Of a stretch of 6,573 nt of DNA, positions 1 through 6,573 are shown one piece after another. This DNA is from JALQTD01 sp036825655 (GTDB lineage: Bacteria > Bacteroidota > Bacteroidia > Flavobacteriales_D > Sanyastnellaceae), in the NCBI GenBank assembly GCA_036825655.1, contig DAISXU010000121.1, positions 1-6,573 on the forward strand, given 5' to 3'. Numbering within the stretch: position 1 is the stretch's first letter; the number at the start of each line of letters is the position of its first letter. Made by a program: the position numbers and the translations under genes. The notes beneath the pieces are model-generated. The model searched no databases. It saw only the letters and a program-made list of their open reading frames with translations, and was not told the origin of the DNA.

Positions 1-27
1 GTTACCACATTCGTCGAATTTATTACA

Positions 28-795
28 CTATCCAAGGGTAAGAGCCGCCACTCCTAACCCAAAGAAAATCACAGCCATTTTTGCGAGGTTGAATCGGTGG
101 CCGTCCCCTGTTTCGAACAAGATTGTGGTGGCTATGTGCAGCAATATTCCTATGAGCACTCCAGCAGCTACCGTAGGGACTGACTGCGCCCAAGTCGCAC
201 CTGAGTGAACCAAGGCTTCATAAGCCCCCATGCCTGCCAGTGGCATCAAGCCGAAAATAACGAGCATCCCCCACCGGCTCGCGTTTGCCATTCCCAAGGC
301 AGAGAGCATTCCCATCAGCACGAGTGCCACAGGGAATTTATGCAAGCCCAAACCCAGCAGCAATTCCACATTCAACTCATCCCACGATAAGGGTGCGGCA
401 TGAACATGCTGGTGATCATGGTGGTGGTGATCATGGCTACCCGATTCAGTCAAGGGCATGGCTTCAATCAAGGCATGCAAGCACAAGCTGATGTAGATGC
501 CCCATGGCATGGATTTGTTGTTCCCCTTCGGAAGATGAACATGTCCATGTTCGATCCCTTTTGACAACCACTCCAATACCACCTGAAGCAAAAATCCGAG
601 CAATACAAACCAACCTACCTGCGCATCATGTGCGTATGCCTCGGGCACCAAATGCAGAAATATCAGTCCGATTAGATAGGCGCCACCAAAAGCCAAAACC
701 AAAGGCAATCTGCTCTTCAGTTGATTCCCAGCGAGTTCAAAAGTCAACCCTCCAAAAAGGGTGACAAGCAGCAAGATCGTTGAGGCTAAAATCAT
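28..795 (-). CDS. ZIP family divalent metal transporter
   Basis: This is a 255-residue inner-membrane protein that probably moves zinc or a similar divalent metal into the cytoplasm. About seven or eight hydrophobic segments are visible, starting at residues 1-20, 31-50 and 60-76, with the rest after residue 96. ZIP-type metal-site residues lie in the membrane helices: H48 in FLHLVPE, H107 and E111 in LHALIEAMPL, and H152 in LHKFPVA. The loop at 119-132 is very rich in His and Asp (HDHHHHDHQHVH), with a smaller HGHVH patch at 83-87; both are typical ZIP metal-binding loops. The Glu that often follows Pro in the second motif (HxxPE) is absent here and replaced by Val. The ATG overlaps the stop of the upstream methyltransferase gene (ATGA), which fixes the start and implies translational coupling. 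Family assignment is firm; substrate and direction are inferred from the family. Confidence 0.88.
   Translation of the reverse strand: MILASTILLLVTLFGGLTFELAGNQLKSRLPLVLAFGGAYLIGLIFLHLVPEAYAHDAQVGWFVLLGFLLQVVLEWLSKGIEHGHVHLPKGNNKSMPWGIYISLCLHALIEAMPLTESGSHDHHHHDHQHVHAAPLSWDELNVELLLGLGLHKFPVALVLMGMLSALGMANASRWGMLVIFGLMPLAGMGAYEALVHSGATWAQSVPTVAAGVLIGILLHIATTILFETGDGHRFNLAKMAVIFFGLGVAALTLG
411..436. repeat. Short direct repeat in the His-rich loop codons
   Basis: The 11-mer GGTGATCATGG occurs at 411-421 and again at 426-436, a 15-bp (five-codon) period. It lies inside the ZIP gene and encodes part of the HDHHHHDH loop. The repeat is in frame, so copy-number change would lengthen or shorten the metal-binding loop without breaking the protein. 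It may be simple codon repetition rather than a functional DNA element. Confidence 0.5.
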
Positions 796-1565
796 GAGGC
801 AACAAGTATACAGCGATTGCTTAAGTCGGAGTGAGCCTTGAGCAAGTAATCTCCAAACACATGGGTCACATCAAATCCAGCCTGCTTGAACATGGCTTTT
901 AAGTCATTCAGATGCAGGGCTCGAACGCGTTCAACATGATGCTGTGTTGCACCACTCGCATCAACAAATTGTATGCTCTTCTCGATCCAACCATTGAAGA
1001 TCCTTCGGTGAATCAAGAACTCCATTTGCCGTCCATCAGAAAGGCCCTTCACCGCGCATTCTTCGGTTACCAGGTGGTGCTCGACGTAAGGGGCATTCAA
1101 AAAGTCCAAAACCAATGAACCTCCTGGCTTGAGTGCTCTTCGAATCTGAACCAGAGTCCTCAGTTGATCGGCCTCATCTTCGAAATAACCAAAACTCGTG
1201 AACAAGCAAGTGACCACGTCAAATTGGCTTTCCCATCCCAAATCCGAGGCAAAAGAGCGCATGTCTCCGATTTGAAAATGTGTCGGATTCGAGGCTTTTG
1301 AGCGTGCCTCTTGTATGCTGTTCGAACTCAAATCCAATCCATGAGCGTCATAGCCCAAGCGTTCCATGCACCTTACGTGCCTACCGGCCCCACAAGCCAA
1401 ATCCAAAATGCTGGCCTTTTTGGAAGGAAAAACCCTGGCTGCGAGCAACTTGAGAAATGAGCAAGCCTCCTCTTCCCCTCGATGGCCATAGAGCACATGG
1501 TAGGCAGGACGATTGAACCAATCGACAAACCAATCCCCATCGCTTTTCCACAATTCACTTTGCAT
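792..1565 (-). CDS. Class I SAM-dependent methyltransferase
   Basis: This 257-residue soluble protein has a Rossmann-type methyltransferase core. Motif I is ILDLACGAGRH at residues 53-63, the glycine-rich SAM-binding loop. The acidic residue expected at the end of strand 2 is D78 in GLDLS. A GDMR segment follows at 100-103, then FDVVTCLFTSFGYF at 115-128 and LKPGGSLVLDFLNA at 145-158. The N-terminus (DWFVDWFNRPAYHVLYGHR) precedes the core and resembles uncharacterised Bacteroidota methyltransferases. The C-terminal 100 residues are mostly beta strands plus a helix and probably shape the acceptor pocket. The acceptor molecule cannot be told from sequence. The gene is first in a two-gene unit with the ZIP transporter, whose ATG overlaps its TGA. 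Nothing shows a functional link between methylation and metal transport, so co-transcription may be only for convenience. Confidence 0.88.
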   Translation of the reverse strand: MQSELWKSDGDWFVDWFNRPAYHVLYGHRGEEEACSFLKLLAARVFPSKKASILDLACGAGRHVRCMERLGYDAHGLDLSSNSIQEARSKASNPTHFQIGDMRSFASDLGWESQFDVVTCLFTSFGYFEDEADQLRTLVQIRRALKPGGSLVLDFLNAPYVEHHLVTEECAVKGLSDGRQMEFLIHRRIFNGWIEKSIQFVDASGATQHHVERVRALHLNDLKAMFKQAGFDVTHVFGDYLLKAHSDLSNRCILVAS

Positions 1566-1618
1566 TACTCAAATCAACGGGCTGCAAGTTCCGACATTTC
1601 CCCTGTAGTTTAGTCATC
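1566..1618. promoter_or_regulatory. Divergent intergenic region, probable back-to-back promoters
   Basis: This 53-bp space separates the minus-strand methyltransferase/ZIP unit from the plus-strand siaB-like/siaC-like unit, so promoters for both should be in or near it. On the plus strand, TAGTTTAG at 1606-1613 differs at one position from the Bacteroidota -7 consensus TAnnTTTG, but no TTG is seen at the expected -33 position. On the minus strand, TTGATTTG near 1570-1577 is also one mismatch away. Both boxes lie so close to the start codons that the transcripts would be leaderless. The location is well supported; the individual boxes are weak. Confidence 0.35.
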
Positions 1619-2170
1619 ATGTACGGGTCTTCTCCTGCACCTTACGATCAAATCAGCTGGCCATTGGAACCCACACCCAACACCGGTACAATTGAATGCC
1701 AATTTACAGGGCGTGTGGACGAAGCTGTTTCAGACTTGCTGATTCAGGAAATAGAGGACCGAACCCAAAGTATGAAATTGCAGAACATCACCCGCAAGCG
1801 GATCATGCGCGTTGGCGTTGAGATGTTACAAAACTTGCATCATCATGCTATTCCTAAAAAGATGGCCGGGTTCAGAGTCGTGTCATCTTCGACAGGATGG
1901 TGGATAGCCAGTCGGAATGAAGTGTCCAATGAAGTTCGTGAAGCCGTAGAAAATCGAATTGCGGAATTGAAGGCACTTGAATTGGATGAACTTCGTTCAC
2001 TTCAAATGAATGTTTTGAATAGCCACGACCGCAGCGCTCATGGCGGTGGCGGCGTGGGATTGATTGAAATACTTAGAAGAACCCAAAAGCAACTCGACTT
2101 GCGCGTTCTACCCAGCACAGAAGGGAATTGGATTTTAGAATTGACTGCTCATATCGCTCAGGAACCATGA
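1619..2170 (+). CDS. SiaB family protein kinase (DUF6272-like)
   Basis: This 183-residue cytoplasmic protein resembles SiaB, a GHKL-fold, anti-sigma-factor-like Ser/Thr kinase. In Pseudomonas, SiaB phosphorylates the small protein SiaC as part of a partner switch. The visible marks are an N-box-like segment with E68 and N72 (EMLQNLHHH, 68-76) and a glycine-rich loop GGGGVGLIEILRR at 142-154, which would close over ATP. The segment before it (residues 103-135) is helical and charged. Strands near 82-97 and 160-177 complete the alpha/beta fold. The protein has no membrane segment or signal peptide. Its stop codon overlaps the next gene's start (ATGA), so kinase and substrate are made together. 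The ATG at 1619 is taken as the start because the coding frame begins right after the divergent spacer. Kinase activity is inferred from the family. Confidence 0.82.
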   Translation: MYGSSPAPYDQISWPLEPTPNTGTIECQFTGRVDEAVSDLLIQEIEDRTQSMKLQNITRKRIMRVGVEMLQNLHHHAIPKKMAGFRVVSSSTGWWIASRNEVSNEVREAVENRIAELKALELDELRSLQMNVLNSHDRSAHGGGGVGLIEILRRTQKQLDLRVLPSTEGNWILELTAHIAQEP

Positions 2171-2541
2171 ATGACATTCGCCAGGTAGGCACCTCAAAAA
2201 CCCCAACTGTTACCGCAACAGTTTCGCCATTTTGCTTGGAATTATCAGGGCGTTCCATTCCAGAGAACTCCATTGCTTTTTACCAACCTATAAAAGATTG
2301 GCTAGAAGATGTATGTGCCAAGAGCACGGATCTTTTAGAGATCAACATCCGTTTGGAATATTTCAATACGAGCAGCAGCAAGTGCCTTATGGATTTGCTG
2401 AAACGGGTAGAAGCCAGCCCATGTGCAGCTCGAGTGAATTGGTATTACGAAGACGACGACGAGGACATGCTCGAAGCCGGTGAAGACTATGACGCCATCA
2501 TCGACCTGCCATTCCGACTGATCGCATCGGCTGCCAATTAA
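2167..2541 (+). CDS. SiaC family regulatory phosphoprotein (DUF1987)
   Basis: This 124-residue protein belongs to the DUF1987/SiaC family, the STAS-like phosphoprotein partner of SiaB kinases. The hallmark segment YFNTSSSKCL is at 65-74. T68 sits at the position matching the phosphorylated threonine (T68) reported for Pseudomonas SiaC. An acidic stretch, WYYEDDDEDMLEAGEDY at 92-108, is also typical of the family. When unphosphorylated, SiaC-type proteins are expected to bind and switch on an output enzyme, a diguanylate cyclase in Pseudomonas; no such enzyme is encoded here. The ATG at 2167 is chosen over a TTG at 2128 because it makes the ATGA overlap with the kinase gene, has AGGA just upstream, and gives a normal family length. 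The 3' end overlaps the convergent ABC transporter gene by 4 nt. Confidence 0.85.
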   Translation: MNDIRQVGTSKTPTVTATVSPFCLELSGRSIPENSIAFYQPIKDWLEDVCAKSTDLLEINIRLEYFNTSSSKCLMDLLKRVEASPCAARVNWYYEDDDEDMLEAGEDYDAIIDLPFRLIASAAN

Positions 2542-5500
2542 GTTCGAGCCCGACTGATTTTTGCCCACCCGACCAACAGGTGCTTTTTCAGTCTTCGACG
2601 CGATGCAGCATCCAAATGCTCAAGCACCCGCGACCACAGCAACGCTCCTAAGCCAATGGCCATGGACCATAGGATGAATAGGTTATAGGCAGGCGTAGAC
2701 CAGCACACGCCCAGCATTTTCTTTGTTGGCGCGTAATAAGGTGCCAACCATCCCGACCGGCCATCTGAAGGCTGACGCACAAAATGCCCCAGCTGGGAGA
2801 GCCCCTCTTCGGTACGAACAATTCGCACAGAACGATCCGTTTGATCCAACCATTCAGCCAAAGCCTCGTTGTGCTCCGCGTCTTCAAGTTTCGTCAAAAC
2901 CCCTTCTTCCAACAGCCCCCTCCGAATCTCGTCCCTATTGCGGAATGCAGATTTGAAAGCCTCCGCAAAAGTCACCTTAAAGGCAGATGGATCATCCGTT
3001 GATGGAGCAACCAACCCCCAACTTTCGAGTTCCATTTGAGCACGAGACACTTCGCGCGTGCGCTCTGCACCTGGAGCCAATTCGGCATATGCGGAAACCC
3101 AAAAGTCCCGCCTCCAAGCTGCTCGAGCAATTTGGTCTTCCCACAAATTGAAATGGGCATCGTAGCGGTTGTTCCTTCCAAGTTCAACAGCCAACGCTTC
3201 AAATCCCCACCGTGAAGCCATAGCATTTCCAATCCAAGGGACTTCATGCGATGAAGTCAATAAAGGATTGAAGCGATCGAAACGGATGATTACCCCCCCA
3301 AAAATAATTTGAGGTATGATCAACAGCGGGATCAAAATGTAGATCACTTTGGCACTATTGAAAGTGGCAGAAATCGCCAGACCTAACATGTTGGCGTATG
3401 CGCTGACCGAAAACAAAACGGCGAACAACATGAACAAGGGAGGGCCTGTTGGCAATTCCAGAAGGATGGATGATACCGCAACGTAGGCTAGGGTTTGGAA
3501 GAATGAAAAAGCAAACATCACCGTGACCTTGGCACTTAAATAGGCGCCCCAACTCAAATTCAGGAAGCGCTCCCTTCTAAGCATGGGGCGATCGCGAATG
3601 ATTTCTTCGGCGCTCACACTCAATCCCATGAACATGGCAACGATGACACTGATGAACAAAAAGGGCGGTAGATTCTCGCTCGTCCGGAAAGCATATTCAC
3701 CTCCAAGCTCATAAAATCGGGCAAAGCCAGCGAGCAGCAGGGCAAGCACAGGCGCCTCCAACAAATTGATCAGAAGGTATTGTCGGTTCATGCGCTTCGC
3801 ATGAACGTCCCGCCGCAGGTAGGTCAACCACTGCCCAAAGCGCGATGGCGCATTTTTCGGTTCCGGTGCTGGAGCCGTAACAGGAGAATGCACTTGATGC
3901 TGTTCCGCAATTTGGCCATGGTAATGCTCATTCCAGTCCATCGGCCTTACCCTTCGTTCTGGAATTTGATGACCAAATTCATCCACCATGCGGGACTCAA
4001 TGATGTTAAAGAGCTGTTCTGGATTCACATTCCCACAGGAATCGCACATCATGTCTCCGGCGTTCACTTGATCAGACAAGCCTTTGAAATAGGTTAGGCT
4101 CGCTAAGGGATTGCCGTAGAATATGGGATACCCCCCGGTATCCAACAACAACAGCCGGTCAAACAACTTAAAGATATCAGAACTCGGTTGGTGAATCACC
4201 ACAAAAATCAACTTGCCTCGCAACGTGAGTTCCTTGAGCAAGTCCATGATGTGCTCGCTATCGCGACTCGAAAGTCCACTGGTAGGTTCATCCACAAACA
4301 GCACCAAAGGCTCACGCACCAGCTCCAATGCAATGTTCAACCGCTTGCGTTGTCCTCCACTTATGGTCTTGTCCATGACTGAGCCGACGCGCAGGTCCCG
4401 GATGCTCCACAAACCCAGACGTTGCAGAGTCGCATCTACGCGGTCATNNNNNNNNNNCATTCAATGCCGACTCCTCCAAATGCTGAAAACTCAACTTTGC
4501 ACTGTACAGCAAATTGTCTCGAACTGAAAGTTCGCTGATGAGCACATCCTCTTGCGCAATGTGACCAATGAGGCCATCCAAATTGGTTCGTGAATCATGT
4601 AAATCCTGACCGTTCAACAAGACCCGTCCCAATGTGGGCCGGATTGTTCCATTCAAGATGTTGAGCAAAGTGGATTTGCCGCTTCCACTTGCCCCCATGA
4701 TGCCGATCAATCGACCTTGCTCCTCCTCCAAACTCACCAACCTAAGAGCTGCAGCATCAGGAAAAGCAAAGAAATGCGCAACATCTTGCACCTGGAATTG
4801 AACGGGCACCACCTCGTCCACTCGGATGCAAGATCGAATCAAATCACTGTAAAAAAGCGCATGGCCTTGCCCATCCTTCAATACACTGCCTTGACCCATT
4901 GGTGCAACCACCCCGTCGGAGAGCGACTGGCCATTTAACCTCATGTCCACCCGACCGAAGGTTCTTACAAAAAACAAATCCTCTCCCTCGAGATGAATGC
5001 CTGCAAGGATGTTGGTTCCGTCATGGCCCAACTGGTGGATAAATGAATGGGGCAAACGCTGCAAACACATTGGACTTGTCGCAGCCACCAGGACTTGGAT
5101 GGCCTCGACGTCAGAATGTGGCAAATGGAGAGCAATTGCAGCGTTGGTCAAGAAGCTCTCTGATCCAGTCCCTGTGTCGGTGTCGCGACCAAATTCAGCA
5201 AGTCGCACAAACAAGACCATCCGCTCGCGCAATTCGAGTTCTCCGTTGATCTGCGCGCAAGCACGCATCAATTTTGCCGATAACCGAGCGAGGCGTTTGA
5301 CCTGGACCAAGTCAATCTCATCTTCATCAATGAAACCCGCCGACGCTGGAATTGTCAATTCCATCATTCGACTTGAAGAACGCACTTCCAATCGTGTCAG
5401 TTCCTCGTCATAGAGCCGCAAATAATGCTCAGAAAGGACAGAAGACAAACGACCTTTCAAATAACGACTCGCCGCTTGTCGGCCATACATGGCATGACGG

Positions 5501-5568
5501 GCTGATCCCCCTGCTGCAAACAGAGCGAACAACCGCATCAGCGATTCAAGCATGCCAGTGGTCATCAT
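2538..5568 (-). CDS. ABCG-like ABC transporter, ATPase-permease fusion (interrupted by N gap)
   Basis: This is one gene of about 1005 residues, read as two pieces only because ten Ns (4448-4457) shift the frame. Residues 1-130 form a helical, TerB-like N-terminal region. Residues 185-250 resemble an FHA-like beta region (LFFVRTFG, FYSDL). The ATPase follows: Walker A GASGSGKST (292-300), Q-loop Q339, signature ISGGQRKR (about 398-405), Walker B LVLFVDEP (about 417-424) and H-loop H455. A CDSC pair lies near 504-507. The permease has about six membrane helices (near 593-615, 631-650, 671-699, 706-730, 736-758, 957-974). A soluble domain of about 200 residues sits between helices 5 and 6. The ATPase-then-permease order and the signature match the ABCG/White type. 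Substrate unknown; export is likely. The start may be the first or second ATG (5568 or 5565). The upstream beta-helix gene is 67 bp away on the same strand. Confidence 0.88.
4448..4457. other. Assembly gap (10 N) inside the ABC transporter gene
   Basis: Ten Ns interrupt the ATPase domain between the Q-loop region and the signature motif. The contig ends share the trinucleotide CAT (4445-4447 and 4458-4460). Collapsing the two copies gives an open frame reading ALNDRVDATLQRLGLW, with the spacing expected in this part of ABCG-type ATPases. The true gap is therefore probably zero or slightly negative, and the frame requires a length divisible by three, not ten. Confidence 0.9.
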
Positions 5569-5635
5569 ACTCCGTTCTACGAAAACGAGGCCACGATGTT
5601 ACATGGGATAAAAAACTGGATTCAGCGGAAAAAAA
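5569..5635 (-). other. Spacer between beta-helix and ABC transporter genes
   Basis: This 67-bp spacer holds two T-runs on the minus strand (about 5629-5635 and 5610-5615) but no strong hairpin and no clear TAnnTTTG box. Both flanking genes read leftwards, so read-through transcription is possible, although an internal promoter cannot be excluded. Confidence 0.4.
5570..5573 (-). promoter_or_regulatory. Possible ribosome binding site of the ABC transporter gene
   Basis: GGAG on the minus strand lies 1 nt before the first ATG (5568) and 4 nt before the second ATG (5565). The spacing favours the second ATG, which would shorten the protein by one residue. Shine-Dalgarno sites are often weak or unused in Bacteroidota, so this is only suggestive. 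Confidence 0.3.
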
Positions 5636-6573
5636 TCACTGTCGCTCGAAGCAGCCTTTGTCTGCCACACCGACGTTTCTCGGTAAACCATCCAAATCTG
5701 TTGGAATGAAAAACAGTCCCGAACCGCCTCCGCCTTCCCACATGGAACTGTTCGAATTCAAGTGAAAATCACGATCGAACTCGCTAAAAAATGGGGGTTC
5801 TTCATCGGTGGTGCAATCCCCTAACAAGTCATAAGGAAAGTCTTCGTTTTGCACATCCACTGCACACGACTGGAATAACGGCAAACTGGGAACATTGATG
5901 ACGTCAGAAACCAATTCGTCAAAATCGGTTAAACCAGCGCTGTTGCCCCAAATGATGCAGTTTCGGAAAGAAGAGCCCTCCAGACTCCGTTGAACCAGTT
6001 GGCCATTGGCTGCTTCATACCAGTCGTTGACGAACACGGCAGGAGCTTGTCTCACGCCTTCAGACCAATAATTCGCAAACGTGCAATGCTCCATGCGGTA
6101 AACTCCACCGATAGTAAAAGCTGCGCAGACCTGGCCGCAATCTGTAATGAGGTTGTTGTAACCGTCAATTACGCCACCTTGCGCCAACAATCCAGTTGCT
6201 GTCATGTTCCGAATGCGCGTATTGGTAAGCAGCAAAGCTGGCGATGTGGCCGATCCCACGGTATCCACTTGAATGCCGATGGTTCCTCCCTCAATGACCG
6301 CGTGATCAACCAAGGAGCCTTTGCTTCCATAGAACCACAGTCCTCCGCGGGCAATCGTGAATGATTCAACACCGTAATCCGTTTCGTAATCAAAATCAAC
6401 TTGAATGCCCCACTGCCCTGGTAAATCCGCATAACCATCTTCCAATCGATCCCCTCGAAACAAAATTGGGTTCAACGATGTACCATCCGCAGTGAGGGTG
6501 CCCTGGTTAATCCAAATTCCACTTCGCGCATGAAAGTACACCTCCGTTCCTGGTAAAATCTCCAAGGTGCAAT
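5636..6573 (-). CDS. Right-handed beta-helix repeat surface protein, C-terminal part
   Basis: The frame is open to the right edge, so the N-terminus, including any signal peptide or lipobox, is missing; about 312 residues are present. The visible start (LEILPGTEVYFHARSGIWI) is the usual first coil of Bacteroidota beta-helix proteins: a GTxVYFH turn, then short strands with G-T-L and DGT turns, then FRGDRLEDGYADLPGQWG. Further coils carry I-D-H/N and CxF/I patterns (SLVDHAVIEGGTIGIQV, MEHCTFANYW, SFRNCIIWGN). The end has DLDGLPRNVGVADKGCFE, a common closing motif of such proteins (DxDGxxRxxGxxDxGxxE). It is probably exported to the periplasm or cell surface; a carbohydrate or adhesion role is only a guess. 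The TTG at 6563-6565 is not a likely start, because in-frame codons continue upstream to the edge. The gene ends 67 bp before the ABC transporter start. Confidence 0.82.
   Translation of the reverse strand, partial: CTLEILPGTEVYFHARSGIWINQGTLTADGTSLNPILFRGDRLEDGYADLPGQWGIQVDFDYETDYGVESFTIARGGLWFYGSKGSLVDHAVIEGGTIGIQVDTVGSATSPALLLTNTRIRNMTATGLLAQGGVIDGYNNLITDCGQVCAAFTIGGVYRMEHCTFANYWSEGVRQAPAVFVNDWYEAANGQLVQRSLEGSSFRNCIIWGNSAGLTDFDELVSDVINVPSLPLFQSCAVDVQNEDFPYDLLGDCTTDEEPPFFSEFDRDFHLNSNSSMWEGGGGSGLFFIPTDLDGLPRNVGVADKGCFERQ

Noticed and set aside
2128..2166. TTG start extending the siaC-like gene by 13 residues
   Set aside because: The extension overlaps the kinase gene and does not look like the family; the ATG at 2167 has an upstream AGGA and the ATGA coupling.
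4444..4460. Stop at 4444 and ATG at 4458-4460 as real gene ends
   Set aside because: Both result from reading across an arbitrary ten-N filler; domain order shows a single continuous ABC protein.
4997..5413. Plus-strand open frame opposite the ABC transporter gene
   Set aside because: It lies entirely antisense to a well-supported coding region and its translation has no recognisable domain; the same holds for other antisense frames in the window.
5610..5635. Terminator-like element, CTGGATTCAG flanked by A/T runs
   Set aside because: Only a 3-bp stem is possible, too weak for an intrinsic terminator.
6563..6565. TTG as the start of the beta-helix protein
   Set aside because: Coding sequence continues in frame to the window edge, and the first visible residues are mid-domain, so the gene is truncated by the window.

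Overview
The window looks like Bacteroidota chromosomal DNA. Gene content and protein style suggest an aquatic, Flavobacteriales-like lineage, but the rank is inference. Clues are a SiaB/SiaC-type (DUF6272/DUF1987) gene pair, a very long ABCG-like transporter with an N-terminal helical extension, and the tail of a surface beta-helix protein. The run of ten Ns shows this is a draft scaffold, possibly from a metagenome. I see no rRNA, tRNA, CRISPR array, insertion sequence or phage gene. Coding density is very high.

Layout from left to right. (1) Minus strand, 28-1565: a class I SAM-dependent methyltransferase followed by a ZIP-family metal transporter, joined by an ATGA stop/start overlap. (2) A 53-bp divergent intergenic region (1566-1618). 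(3) Plus strand, 1619-2541: a SiaB-like kinase and a SiaC-like phosphoprotein, also joined by an ATGA overlap. (4) Minus strand, 2538-5568: one large ABC transporter gene, about 1005 residues, broken only by the N run at 4448-4457. It is tail-to-tail with the siaC-like gene, and the two stop codons share the palindrome TTAA. (5) A 67-bp spacer, then on the minus strand the C-terminal 312 or so residues of a right-handed beta-helix surface protein that runs off the right edge.

The kinase/phosphoprotein pair should form a phosphorylation-controlled partner switch. The phosphatase and output enzyme that accompany it in other bacteria are not in this window. The ABC transporter and beta-helix gene are co-oriented and could be co-transcribed, but nothing here gives the transported substrate. 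I found no convincing new system. The most useful observations are the false gene split at the scaffold gap, the partner-switch pair with no visible effector, and the unusual architecture of the ABC protein.
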